From Runella salmonicolor (lineage in GTDB: Bacteria > Bacteroidota > Bacteroidia > Cytophagales > Spirosomataceae), in contig NZ_JAMZEL010000001.1 in NCBI RefSeq assembly GCF_024158025.1, positions 248,001 to 312,000 of the forward strand: DNA of 64,000 nucleotides. The letters run 5' to 3'. The notes beneath the pieces are model-generated. The model was not told the origin of the DNA. It was given only the letters and a program-made list of their open reading frames with translations, and ran no database searches. How positions within the stretch are numbered: the stretch's first letter is position 1; every line of letters begins with the position of its first letter. This document shows positions 55,262-64,000 of this stretch, piece after piece. Position numbers and translations under genes: made by a program.

Positions 55262-57025
55262 ATGAACGAAGAAAAAAAAAGCGGAAAAATATTTGACTGG
55301 CCCACCCTTCGCCGTCTTTACACCTTCATTAAGCCTTACCAAAAACAATTTTATTTCCTTATTGCCATCATTCTACTGAGCGCATTCTTAGCGCCATTAA
55401 GCCCGTTATTGATTCGCTATACCATTGACAATCAAATCGCAACGGGTGATTACAATGGGCTTGTGGTCATGCTTTTGATTATGATTGGCATTTTGTTGGT
55501 GCAGGCAGTGATTCAGTTTGCCAATACCTATTTGGCGGGTTGGTTGGGGCAAAATATCATCCGTGATATTCGGGTTCAGCTGTACGAAAAAATTCTTAGC
55601 CTGCGTCTAAAATTCTTCGACAATACGCCCATTGGCCGCTTGGTCACGCGGACGGTCTCCGACGTTGAAACCCTCTCCGACGTGTTTAGCGACGGTATGG
55701 CCGCCGTGGCGGGCGATATTTTGCAGTTAATCCTAATCATCGGGGTCATGTTTTACACCGATTGGCGTCTGTCGCTCATTAGTCTTGCTACCGTGCCCTT
55801 CATGCTGATAAGTACGTATATTTTCAAGGAAAAAATCAAGGATTCATTCAATGAAGTGCGCACGGCGGTATCCAACCTAAACTCGTTCGTGCAAGAGCAC
55901 CTTACAGGGATGAACATTGTGCAGATTTTCAGCGCGGAGAAAACCGAATATCGTAAATTCAAGAAAATCAATACCATTCACCGCGACGCCAACATCCGTT
56001 CGATCTGGTACTATTCGGTCTACTATCCCGTTGCCGACGTCATTGCTGCCGCCGCAACGGGTTTGGTCGTGTGGTACGGAGCCCGCGAAATCATGCATTA
56101 CAACGCCTCATTTGGCACCGTAACAGCATTTATTATCTTTATTGGACTGTTTTTCAGGCCCATACGCATGTTGGCCGACCGTTTCAATACCCTCCAGATG
56201 GGTATTGTAAGCACCGACCGTATTTTAAAGCTACTCGACAGCGACGATTTCACGGTCAACAACGGTACTTATGCCCCCGCAACACTGCGCGGAGAAGTCT
56301 CTTTCAAAAACGTTTGGTTTGCTTATAACGAAGAAGAATACGTCCTAAAGGATATTTCATTTGATGTCAAAGAAGGAGAAACCATCGCTTTTGTGGGGGC
56401 AACTGGCGCGGGCAAATCGTCGGTCATTAATTTGCTGAGCCGTTTTTATGACATCAATAAAGGTGAGATTTTGGTGGATGGCACCGAAATTCACAACTAC
56501 GAATTGGGCGCATTACGCCAAAATATCGGCGTGGTGTTGCAAGATGTATTTTTATTTTCGGACACCATTCACAACAACATTACGCTCGGCAATACGTCCA
56601 TTAGTCGTGCGCGCATCATCGAGGCCGCCCAGTTGGTGGGAGCGCACGAGTTCATAGAGCGGCTTCCTGATGGTTATGACTACAACGTCATGGAGCGCGG
56701 TGCTACGCTTTCGGTGGGGCAACGTCAATTAATCTCGTTCGTTCGGGCCTTGGTCCATGACCCAAAAATCATTGTGTTGGACGAAGCAACATCGTCGGTC
56801 GATACCGAAACCGAAGAGTTGATTCAGAATGCCATTGAAAAACTGATGAAAGGCCGCACCGCCATCGTGATTGCGCACCGGTTGAGCACTATCCAGAAAG
56901 CGAGTCAAATCATTGTACTCGACAAAGGCGAAATTCAGGAAAAAGGAACCCACGACGAACTGCTAGAGCGGGGCGGGTTCTACGCCAATCTGTACCGAAT
57001 GCAGTACAAGGAAGTCATTTCTTAA
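55262..57025 (+). CDS. ABC exporter, likely lasso peptide transporter (D protein)
   Basis: 587 residues in one polypeptide: six-helix membrane domain (about 1-310) and ATPase domain with Walker A GATGAGKSS, Q-loop LQDVFLFS, signature LSVGQRQ, Walker B IIVLDEATSS and the H-loop IAHRLS. No peptidase domain. It is transcribed away from the cyclase with 108 bp between them, the usual partner position for a lasso exporter that also gives self-protection. An unrelated MsbA-like role is possible. Confidence 0.88.
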   Translation: MNEEKKSGKIFDWPTLRRLYTFIKPYQKQFYFLIAIILLSAFLAPLSPLLIRYTIDNQIATGDYNGLVVMLLIMIGILLVQAVIQFANTYLAGWLGQNIIRDIRVQLYEKILSLRLKFFDNTPIGRLVTRTVSDVETLSDVFSDGMAAVAGDILQLILIIGVMFYTDWRLSLISLATVPFMLISTYIFKEKIKDSFNEVRTAVSNLNSFVQEHLTGMNIVQIFSAEKTEYRKFKKINTIHRDANIRSIWYYSVYYPVADVIAAAATGLVVWYGAREIMHYNASFGTVTAFIIFIGLFFRPIRMLADRFNTLQMGIVSTDRILKLLDSDDFTVNNGTYAPATLRGEVSFKNVWFAYNEEEYVLKDISFDVKEGETIAFVGATGAGKSSVINLLSRFYDINKGEILVDGTEIHNYELGALRQNIGVVLQDVFLFSDTIHNNITLGNTSISRARIIEAAQLVGAHEFIERLPDGYDYNVMERGATLSVGQRQLISFVRALVHDPKIIVLDEATSSVDTETEELIQNAIEKLMKGRTAIVIAHRLSTIQKASQIIVLDKGEIQEKGTHDELLERGGFYANLYRMQYKEVIS

Positions 57026-57229
57026 TCAAAAAAGGATGAATGGTGTCAACCTGAAAAAGCCATTGATAAATTCTATGGAAGAAATAAATGCTTTGTTGTT
57101 TTTGGAAAATTATAATCATTCGAACAACTATACGCAGCTACTTATACGAGCATCCGTAAGGAATATAATTTCCAGATAATTTTAATTCACAAACCATCTT
57201 CTTTCCAAAGCAGGCCGAGTGTATGTCTG

Positions 57230-58012
57230 TTAGATAAGGTCACACCATTGGGCAATTTGAAGAAGAGCAGTGGTATCGCTGACCCCAACGCGGTCCATCA
57301 TGTTTTTTCGATGATTACTGACGGTATTGACACTGATGGACAGTTCGGAGGCAATACGCTGTGAGTTATACCCTTTTGCAATCAGTTTCAGAACCTCCAA
57401 CTCTCTTTTTGAAAGAATATCGTGATTGAAAACTTCTCCCGTGCGGGAATGAAAATGCGCATTGCACTGAGAAACACGTGTACATGACTGGCGCAACCAA
57501 ACAAAATTAGCGTTGTATAAGTGCGAAATGTTTTGGTTAATCATCAATACTACATTGGGTGTGCCATCGATACGGGCTGAAAGCGGCATGAGGGTGGCAA
57601 AAGACACCCAAGGTTTTCCGTTGAGTGGCTTGAGCCGCATTCCTACCCATTGAGTTTTTATAAAATTTCGCCGTTTTGAAGACACTGCCTGAACCATATT
57701 TTCAAATTGGCTAATGACCCGTTTAAATAAGGACTGACTTTCGGGCCTTAAAAAGGCAAAAGGTAAGTATTGAGAAGTTAGTAGCTTACCACCTTCCCCG
57801 AACAGATGAAGACAGTTGTCGTTTGCATAAAGAATTTCAAGCCGGTCGAGGTCCAAAACCACCACAAAAGTCCACGGCTCAAGCAGACTATCATAAACAT
57901 AATTCAGCGATTCAACCACATCTTTATAGTTGATTGGATGAATCTCTTCTTTAGGTAATTCTTCAAAAAATAGGGAAACCGCGTCAGATTCGGGTTCGGT
58001 TTGAATCAACAT
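57230..58012 (-). CDS. LuxR-type regulator with PAS-like N-terminus
   Basis: 260 residues. The first about 170 form a PAS-like sensor (FVVVLDLDRLEILYANDNCLHLFG), and the last about 65 are a LuxR helix-turn-helix (LSKRELEVLKLIAKGYNSQRIASELSISVNTVSNHRKNMM). It faces the ABC exporter gene, 205 bp between their 3' ends, and has 500 bp of AT-rich DNA upstream. It could regulate the lasso locus, but nothing in the sequence shows this. Confidence 0.87.
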   Translation of the reverse strand: MLIQTEPESDAVSLFFEELPKEEIHPINYKDVVESLNYVYDSLLEPWTFVVVLDLDRLEILYANDNCLHLFGEGGKLLTSQYLPFAFLRPESQSLFKRVISQFENMVQAVSSKRRNFIKTQWVGMRLKPLNGKPWVSFATLMPLSARIDGTPNVVLMINQNISHLYNANFVWLRQSCTRVSQCNAHFHSRTGEVFNHDILSKRELEVLKLIAKGYNSQRIASELSISVNTVSNHRKNMMDRVGVSDTTALLQIAQWCDLI

Positions 58013-58633
58013 TTAACGTTACTTTAGTTGGTTTAGGCATTTTCTTTATATAAATCAGTAGAATCAACCCATCCACCAACCACCTGAGCATTTCTTGATT
58101 CTACTATCTACCCATAATTGCTATGAAAAGACTGATTAACACTGTCTAAAATAGCACTAAAAGACATACTCAAATATAAGACTTAAGCTAGTTTTTTATT
58201 TAACCACTTTACCATTGCTCCAAATTAACAGTACAAACATCAATTATCAAATAGGGATATTTTTGCCATTCTCCCTCAAACTTTTTCTATCGGCCTTTAA
58301 ATATAAAAATTATAAGTTAAATTATAACTATAACTACTTAAAAGACCCTAAAATCAATACACAGAGAAATATAGTCAAATTATCACCAGCGCTATTTTTA
58401 GCCATTTAAGGTAAAAAAAGGTATCAAATAGTATACTTAATCGTCTTTTTTTAAAAAGATTTTTCTATCGCAAGTCTTACATTATGGCAACGGTTGCTTG
58501 TAAAGAATCCTCTCTCGCCCCTAAAAACATAAAAAATCCTCCTTAATATATCTTTAAGGAGGATTTTTACAACTTATATAAACAGGAGTTTATTACGTAA
58601 ATTTATACGCTAAAATCACTCCATTTGAACGGT
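58013..58633. other. AT-rich intergenic region with terminator
   Basis: No credible gene; a 64-codon plus-strand frame at 58215 is low-complexity (many N, Y, K) and is not accepted. The region holds the promoter side of the LuxR gene and the terminator at 58532-58568. Confidence 0.5.
58532..58568 (-). terminator. Terminator after the carboxynorspermidine dehydrogenase gene
   Basis: Perfect 15-bp inverted repeat AAAAATCCTCCTTAA (58532-58546) / TTAAGGAGGATTTTT (58554-58568), loop 7 nt; on the minus strand the stem ends in a T-run. Confidence 0.8.
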
Positions 58634-59845
58634 CTAATACTCGTGCGGCAGCGGCTGGTTGATTTGTTCGTTCCACGGCAGGCCGTGTTGGTTGAGCAAG
58701 TCCATGAATGGATCGGGATTCAGTTCTTCACAATTCCAAACACCCGCTTTCATCCATTCGGCATTGGTCAACATCAGCATCGCTCCAATCATGGCCGGCA
58801 CACCCGTGGTATAGCTAACGGCCTGCGCCCGAACCTCTTTCCAGCATTGGGCGTGGTCGCAGTTGTTCCATACATAATAGGTTTTATCCTGTCCGTCTTT
58901 GATTCCTTTGATTTGGCAACCGATGGAAGTCTGCCCTGTGTAGTTTTCACCCAATGACTCTGGTGGCGGCAATACGGCTTTCAAAAACTCCAGCGGCACG
59001 ATGTCCATGCCCTGAAATTTGATGGGCGCAATGCTCGTCATACCCACATTTTGCAGCACTTCCAAGTGCGTCAGGTACGCCTGACCGAAGGTCATCCAGA
59101 AACGAGCGCGTTTGAGGGTTGGGAAGTTTTTCACCAACGATTCGAGTTCTTCGTGGTACAGCACGTAGCTTTCCTTGGGCCCAATGCCCGGATAGTCAAT
59201 GGCTTTGTGAATGCTCATGGCAGGAATTTCTACCCAAGCGCCATTTTCCCAATACCGACCCGGTTGGGTGATTTCACGAATGTTGATTTCGGGGTTAAAA
59301 TTGGTGGCAAAAGCTTTGCCGTGGTTGCCCGCATTGCAGTCGATGATGTCGAGATAATGCATCTCATCAAACTGATGTTTATTGGCAAAAGCCGTAAATA
59401 CCTGCGTAACGCCCGGGTCGAAGCCACAACCCAACAAGGCCATCAAACCCGCTTCTTTGAAACGCTCCTGGTAGGCCCACTGCCAGCTATATTCAAATTT
59501 TGCGACATCTTTGGGCTCATAATTGGCGGTATCCATGTAATGAACACCCGTTTCGAGGCAGGCATCCATGATGGTTAAATCTTGGTAAGGCAAGGCCACG
59601 TTGATCACCAATTTGGGCTGAAACGACTTGATGAGCACCACCAGCTCCGCCACAATATCGGCATCGACCGACGCCGTTTTGATGGTTACCCCGTGCATTT
59701 CCTGAATATCTTGGGCAATTTTATCACATTTTGACTTTGTGCGGCTCGCCAACAGGATGTCGGTAAATACCTGAGAGTTCATGGCACACTTATGCGCCAC
59801 TACGCCTCCCACACCCCCTGCTCCAATAATTAAGACTTTTGACAT
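58634..59845 (-). CDS. Carboxynorspermidine dehydrogenase (saccharopine dehydrogenase family)
   Basis: 403 residues. N-terminal NAD(P)-binding fold (VLIIGAGGVGGVVAHKCAMN), central LVINVALPYQDLTIMDACLETGVHYMDTANYEP, GCGFDPGVTQVF, and the C-terminal TYYVWNNCDHAQCW match carboxynorspermidine synthase (CANSDH). It reduces the imine of aspartate semialdehyde and a diamine to carboxy(nor)spermidine, a step of the alternative spermidine route common in Bacteroidota. The decarboxylase partner is not in the window. Confidence 0.88.
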   Translation of the reverse strand: MSKVLIIGAGGVGGVVAHKCAMNSQVFTDILLASRTKSKCDKIAQDIQEMHGVTIKTASVDADIVAELVVLIKSFQPKLVINVALPYQDLTIMDACLETGVHYMDTANYEPKDVAKFEYSWQWAYQERFKEAGLMALLGCGFDPGVTQVFTAFANKHQFDEMHYLDIIDCNAGNHGKAFATNFNPEINIREITQPGRYWENGAWVEIPAMSIHKAIDYPGIGPKESYVLYHEELESLVKNFPTLKRARFWMTFGQAYLTHLEVLQNVGMTSIAPIKFQGMDIVPLEFLKAVLPPPESLGENYTGQTSIGCQIKGIKDGQDKTYYVWNNCDHAQCWKEVRAQAVSYTTGVPAMIGAMLMLTNAEWMKAGVWNCEELNPDPFMDLLNQHGLPWNEQINQPLPHEY

Positions 59846-60132
59846 TTAAGTAACTGTAAAATTTAAAATGTAGAATGAAAAATGTAAAAATATCAACACA
59901 AATCACTTATAATCAAACTATTGTAATTTTTCTTAAGTTTAAAACTCATATCAATCAGACAATCTTTTTTACTTATGAGTGAAATTTATGGTTGCATGAT
60001 TCAGCAAAAACGCTTTCACCCAAAAATTAGTGGGCAAAGATACGATTCATGCCCCTTTTTTGTGTTATTTAACCGTTAGATTTTCAAAAGTTGGTCGATT
60101 CTCTCTTAATTTCAATCGGATACCTTGGCGCT

Positions 60133-60609
60133 ATGGACATTTTACTGCTTGTTTTAGGCTGTGCGGGATTATTGGTAGGCTTGGCGGGAGCGGTGCTACC
60201 GTTACCCGGCCCACCGTTGAGTTTTGTCGGGCTTTTGTGCCTACACTTTAGCAGTTACGCTGACTTTGGCCAAATTACACTTTATAGCCTCGGTTTCATC
60301 ACCTTAGCGGTTACGGTATTGGATTACTACGTTCCTATTTGGGGAGTAAAAAAATTTGGCGGCACTAGCTACGGCGCTTGGGGCTCCACCCTTGGTCTTT
60401 TGCTTGGGTTCTTTGTAATCCCCGCGTTAGGCATTTTTTTAGGCGCTTTTTTGGGCGCTTTCATCGGCGAACTCATGGCAGGAATGGAATTCAATAAAGC
60501 CCTGAAAGCCGCGCTCGGCTCTTTTCTGGGGTTTGTCACGGGCATATTCATGAAAGTGGTCCTGTGTTTGGTCATGATTGGCTACGCCGTGGCGGCATTT
60601 TTGGCCTAA
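60133..60609 (+). CDS. DUF456 membrane protein
   Basis: 158 residues from ATG at 60133; an earlier start at 60091 adds 14 residues. Four hydrophobic segments with the glycine-rich motif LVGLAGAVLPLPGPPLSFVGLL and the repeats ALGIFLGAFLGAFIGELMAG, typical of DUF456. Function unknown. Confidence 0.82.
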   Translation: MDILLLVLGCAGLLVGLAGAVLPLPGPPLSFVGLLCLHFSSYADFGQITLYSLGFITLAVTVLDYYVPIWGVKKFGGTSYGAWGSTLGLLLGFFVIPALGIFLGAFLGAFIGELMAGMEFNKALKAALGSFLGFVTGIFMKVVLCLVMIGYAVAAFLA

Positions 60610-61038
60610 AATTTTCCACTTTCAGCCTTCTTCCTTTACGTAATACGAGCACCTGCATTTCGACTCCTCGGTGCAGTAATCATCCGATAGTCCTCAAGCA
60701 ATCCCAATTGATGGCTTAGAAAGTTTTTGATTCACATTTAATTGGCCATTTATGGATATTTTTTTAATGCTTATTTTTTGGAGAAAACACACATTTTTTA
60801 GCCCTTTAAAAGACTACTTAATATTTAGACTTACATATAAACTCCTCCATTGAATTTTGTGTTTTTGGCACATTTAAAGGTGTTTTTTTACTAAAATTCT
60901 ATATACGAATAGTTAAAATGACTATTGAACATGCACTATATATATTATTACTTTGCAAAAATGCCTGTTACGTATATATATACCTAAAAGACAGGAAAAC
61001 ACATCAAATCTTTTCTTTATCTCAACTGCTTACGTATT
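60610..61038. other. Upstream region of the repeat surface-protein gene
   Basis: 429 bp AT-rich, no accepted gene. A Bacteroidota-type promoter candidate is at 60925-60955. Confidence 0.5.
60925..60955 (+). promoter_or_regulatory. Candidate promoter of the SprB-repeat protein gene
   Basis: TTG (60925-60927), 21-nt spacer, TACTTTG (60949-60955), close to the Bacteroidota -33 TTG and -7 TAnnTTTG elements but one base short. It is about 85 bp upstream of the ATG at 61039. Confidence 0.3.
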
Positions 61039-64000
61039 ATGCAAAAACTTTTACTTTTTCTAAATCGAATACCCATCGTTCGGTTTGCTTTCTTATTACT
61101 GCTGTTTGGTGCGGGCATCTCAGGTGTTTCGCTGGCGCAGAATACATTCACAAGTGCAACTGCCAATCCAAATAGTTTTACTCTTGGAACTCCAAACGCT
61201 ATAATGACGATTGCTTTTACTTATGCTGCTAACCCTGGTGCCAATACCATCACGTCATATAGGATTGGACACGCTTCGGCATCAAGCACTTGCGACAATG
61301 CACTTCTACCTAGTAACCTATCCACATTTGGAGTAGCTTCACAAACGGGCACACGTGATTACTTATTCATCTACACCTATCCTGCAAATGCCCCTACTGG
61401 CTCAAGGGTCATAGTAATTCAGGCATTAAATGCAGACAACTCAGTCAGGGGAACTACCTGTATTCCCATCACCGTTATTTCTCCTGTTACCCCTCTTTCC
61501 TTTACCACCCAAACAACCAATGTTAGTTGTTTTGGAGGAAACAACGGCTCAATTACAGTTACGGCCTCGGGCGGTACAGGCTCATATGAGTACAGTAAAG
61601 ACAATGGCTCAACATTTTCCTCAGGAAGCAATCCTTTTACCTTCTCCGGACTTACTACCGGACAGTATCAGATCGTTGTAAAAAGCGGCAGTAATACTAG
61701 CCCCGCGTCAAGTATAACGGTTGGCCAACCTGCGCAACTAAACGCATCGGCCAGTGTAACCACGCCAATTGACTGCTTCGGCGGCAATGCCGTTATCACC
61801 GTTTCGGCCACGGGCGGTACGGGCAGCTACGGCGGCACGGGAACCTTCTCCGTACCAGCAGGAGGGCCTTACAACTATACCGTCACTGACGCAAACGGCT
61901 GCACTGCTTCGGCTTCGGTTGCCTCCGTTTCGCAACCTGCGCAACTAAACGCATCGGCCAGTGTAACCACGCCAATTGACTGCTTCGGCGGCAATGCCGT
62001 CATCACCGTTTCGGCCACGGGCGGTACGGGCAGCTACTCCGGCACGGGGACGTTTTCCGTTCCAGCAGGANNNNNNNNNNNNNNNNNNNNNNNNNNNNNN
62101 NNNNNNNNNNNNNNNNNNNNNNNNNNNNNNNNNNNNNNNNNNNNNNNNNNNNNNNNNNNNNNNNNNNNNNCAGCTACTCCGGCACGGGGACGTTTTCCGT
62201 TCCAGCAGGAGGGCCTTACAACTATACCGTCACTGATGCCAACGGCTGCACCGCTTCGGCTTCCGTCGCTTCCGTTTCGCAACCTGCACAACTAAACGCA
62301 TCGGCCAGTGTAACCACGCCAATTGACTGCTTCGGCGGCAATGCCGTCATCACCGTTTCAGCCACGGGCGGTACGGGCAGCTACGGCGGAACGGGGACCT
62401 TCTCCGTTCCAGCAGGAGGGCCTTACAACTATACCGTCACTGACGCAAACGGCTGCACCGCTTCGGCTTCCGTCGCTTCCGTTTCGCAACCTGCACAACT
62501 GAACGCATCGGCCAGTGTAACCACGCCGATTGCTTGCTTCGGCGGCAATGCCGTTATCACCGTTTCGGCCACGGGCGGTACGGGCAGCTACTCCGGCACG
62601 GGGACCTTCTCCGTTCCAGCAGGAGGGCCTTACAACTATACCGTCACTGACGCAAACGGCTGCTCCGCTTCGGCTTCCGTCGCTTCCGTTTCGCAACCTG
62701 CGCAACTAAACGCATCGGCGAGTAATACCAAAGTAACCTGCGTAGGCGGTAATGATGGTACAATCACCGTTACTGCTTCGGGAGGTACGGGAGCCCTTAC
62801 TTACAGCAAAAACGGGATTAACTTCCAATCTTCCAATACTTTTAGCGGCCTCACTGTTGGCCCTTATACCCTAACGGTTAAGGATGACAACGGCTGTACT
62901 GTCACTACTCAAACGACTGTTACACAACAGGATTTGATTCCTCCTACGGCAGTTGCTAAAAATATTACCGTACAACTGAATGCTTCGGGAAATGTTACTA
63001 TTACGGCGGCCCAAGTCAATGACGGTAGTTCCGACAATTGCTCCTTTACGTTGGCTTTAAACCAAACCACGTTTAATTGCTCTAATGTAGGCCCTAATAC
63101 AGTAACGCTTACGGCTACCGACCCGGATGGAAACAGCCATTCCGTAAACGCCACCGTCACCGTTCAGGACGTAACCAAACCGACCGTTATCACCAAAAAT
63201 ATTGCAGTGACTTTGGGAATGGGTGGAACCGTAGACATCACCGCTAACGACGTAGATAATGGAAGTAGCGATGCCTGTGGAATCCAAACCAAAAGCGTAT
63301 CACCATCTTCGTTCAACGCGGCAGGAAACTACACCGTAACCCTAACCGTTACTGACGTCAATGGGAACAGTGATGAGCGCACCGCCACCGTAAGCGTAAA
63401 CAGACGCGCTACGACCCTCACCTATTCGGGCGAAACAAGCGGTCAGTACTCCGACCCAGTTGTTATCCAAGCTACGTTGATTGATAATCTGACCAATACG
63501 CCCATCAGCGGCAAGAATATCTCCTTCACGCTGGGAGCGCAGTCTACTTCGGCCACAACCGATGGCAGCGGGTTAGCCAACAGTTCGATTACCCTAAATC
63601 AAGCCCCGGGTAATTATACCGTGGCTTCTGCTTTTGCTGGCGACGGTATTTATGGTGCCAGCTCCGACAGCGATCCATTTGCAATCAATAAGGAAAATGC
63701 CGTAGCTACTTATACGGGGGCAATGTTTGCCTCAACCGCCAACAGCACATCAAGTACCGCCACCGTCACACTGGCCGCTACCATTCAGGACATTACCGCC
63801 GTCATCGGAAATGCCAATTACGATGCAAATGCAGGTGATATTGCCAAAGCTACATTCGCGTTTAAAATTGTTGAGGGCAATATTACAATTCCTGCCACGA
63901 TTGGATATGTAACTCCTGGAGATACTAAAACTGGAACTGCCACTGCTACATTCAACGCAAACATCGGTAACGCTTCTTCGGAATCATATACTGTCCAATT
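61039..64000 (+). CDS. Large SprB/HYR-repeat surface protein, 3' end beyond window, frame broken by N gap
   Basis: Signal peptide near residues 1-36 (FLLLLFGAGISGVSLAQ). After an N-terminal domain come SprB-type repeats: a 69-residue (207-bp) unit (PAQLNASASVTTPIDCFGGN ... YNYTVTDANGC) occurring at least four times, then HYR-like domains (PPTAVAKNITVQLNASG; KPTVITKNIAVTLG) and Ig-like domains towards the window end. Such proteins are T9SS substrates or gliding adhesins. The 100 N (62071-62170) break the frame because flanking DNA is offset by 140 bp, not a multiple of 3; downstream reading is open to 64000 in the other frame. The C-terminus is unseen. Confidence 0.85.
61731..62706 (+). repeat. 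207-bp tandem repeats (69-residue units) in the surface-protein gene
   Basis: The unit boundary (tgcgcaacta / tgcacaact) is at 61731, 61938, 62285, 62492 and 62699: spacing 207, 347 (across the N gap), 207, 207. Copies are near-identical at DNA level. Interrupted by 100 N. Confidence 0.9.
62071..62170. other. Assembly gap (100 N placeholder)
   Basis: Exactly 100 undetermined bases inside the tandem repeats; the 40 bp on each side (62031-62070 and 62171-62210) are identical. Confidence 0.97.

Noticed and set aside
57036..57182. 48-codon ORF (MNGVNLKKPLINS...) just after the ABC exporter gene
   Set aside because: It has no precursor-type motif, no recognisable family, and its composition is like noncoding DNA. 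A small real protein cannot be excluded.
58215..58409. 64-codon plus-strand ORF in AT-rich spacer
   Set aside because: Low-complexity sequence rich in Asn, Tyr and Lys, typical of chance reading of AT-rich DNA.
61731..62706. Regularly spaced repeats as a CRISPR array
   Set aside because: The 207-bp units are contiguous, code for a 69-residue protein repeat in one frame and have no spacers.

Overview
The window looks like a chromosome segment of a Bacteroidota bacterium, most likely a gliding member of the Cytophagales (Runella/Spirosomaceae-like; the genus is a guess). The support is the gldKLMN/porP core of the type IX secretion system (T9SS), a SprB-repeat surface protein, a C25 peptidase of the PorU kind, T9SS-style C-termini, AT-rich spacers and few Shine-Dalgarno sites.

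Layout. 1-11 kb: a 2OG-Fe(II) oxygenase fragment, then three tandem secreted CotH-type proteins sharing their ends but with different centres. 11.7-13.6 kb: a divergent LytS/LytTR-type two-component system. 14-24 kb: a lipoprotein, a class C beta-lactamase-type hydrolase, a Tat-exported gluconate-dehydrogenase-like pair (subunit 3 plus GMC flavoprotein), DinB-like, an APC permease, RadC and a GT2 glycosyltransferase. 23.6-29.7 kb: T9SS motor and gliding operon in the order porP/sprF-gldK-gldL-gldM-gldN. 29.9-45 kb: housekeeping and accessory genes (hemD, DUF4271, sucD, dipeptide epimerase, Uma2, GIY-YIG, thiamine pyrophosphokinase, carotenoid ketolase, AraC regulator, eIF1/SUI1 and others).

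44.3-57 kb is the most interesting part. It holds a lasso-peptide biosynthetic locus. A 45-residue precursor gene (52963-53100, minus strand), easily missed because it is so short, carries the YxxPxLx3Gx5T leader motif and a predicted 16-residue core with Gly1 and Asp8. Around it lie the cyclase (asparagine-synthetase-like, lacking the Cys2 nucleophile), a PqqD-type recognition protein (B1), a transglutaminase-like leader peptidase (B2), an HPr-kinase-like protein, an ABC exporter, and a cysteine-rich YkgJ-like protein with a possible recognition domain at its C-terminus. A second PqqD/kinase pair without protease, cyclase or precursor lies about 5 kb away, beyond a C25 peptidase gene.

57-64 kb: a LuxR-type regulator, carboxynorspermidine dehydrogenase, a DUF456 membrane protein, and the start of a large SprB/HYR-repeat surface protein that runs off the window. 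A 100-N gap in its 207-bp repeats is a placeholder that artificially breaks the frame. No tRNA, rRNA, CRISPR array or insertion sequence was recognised.
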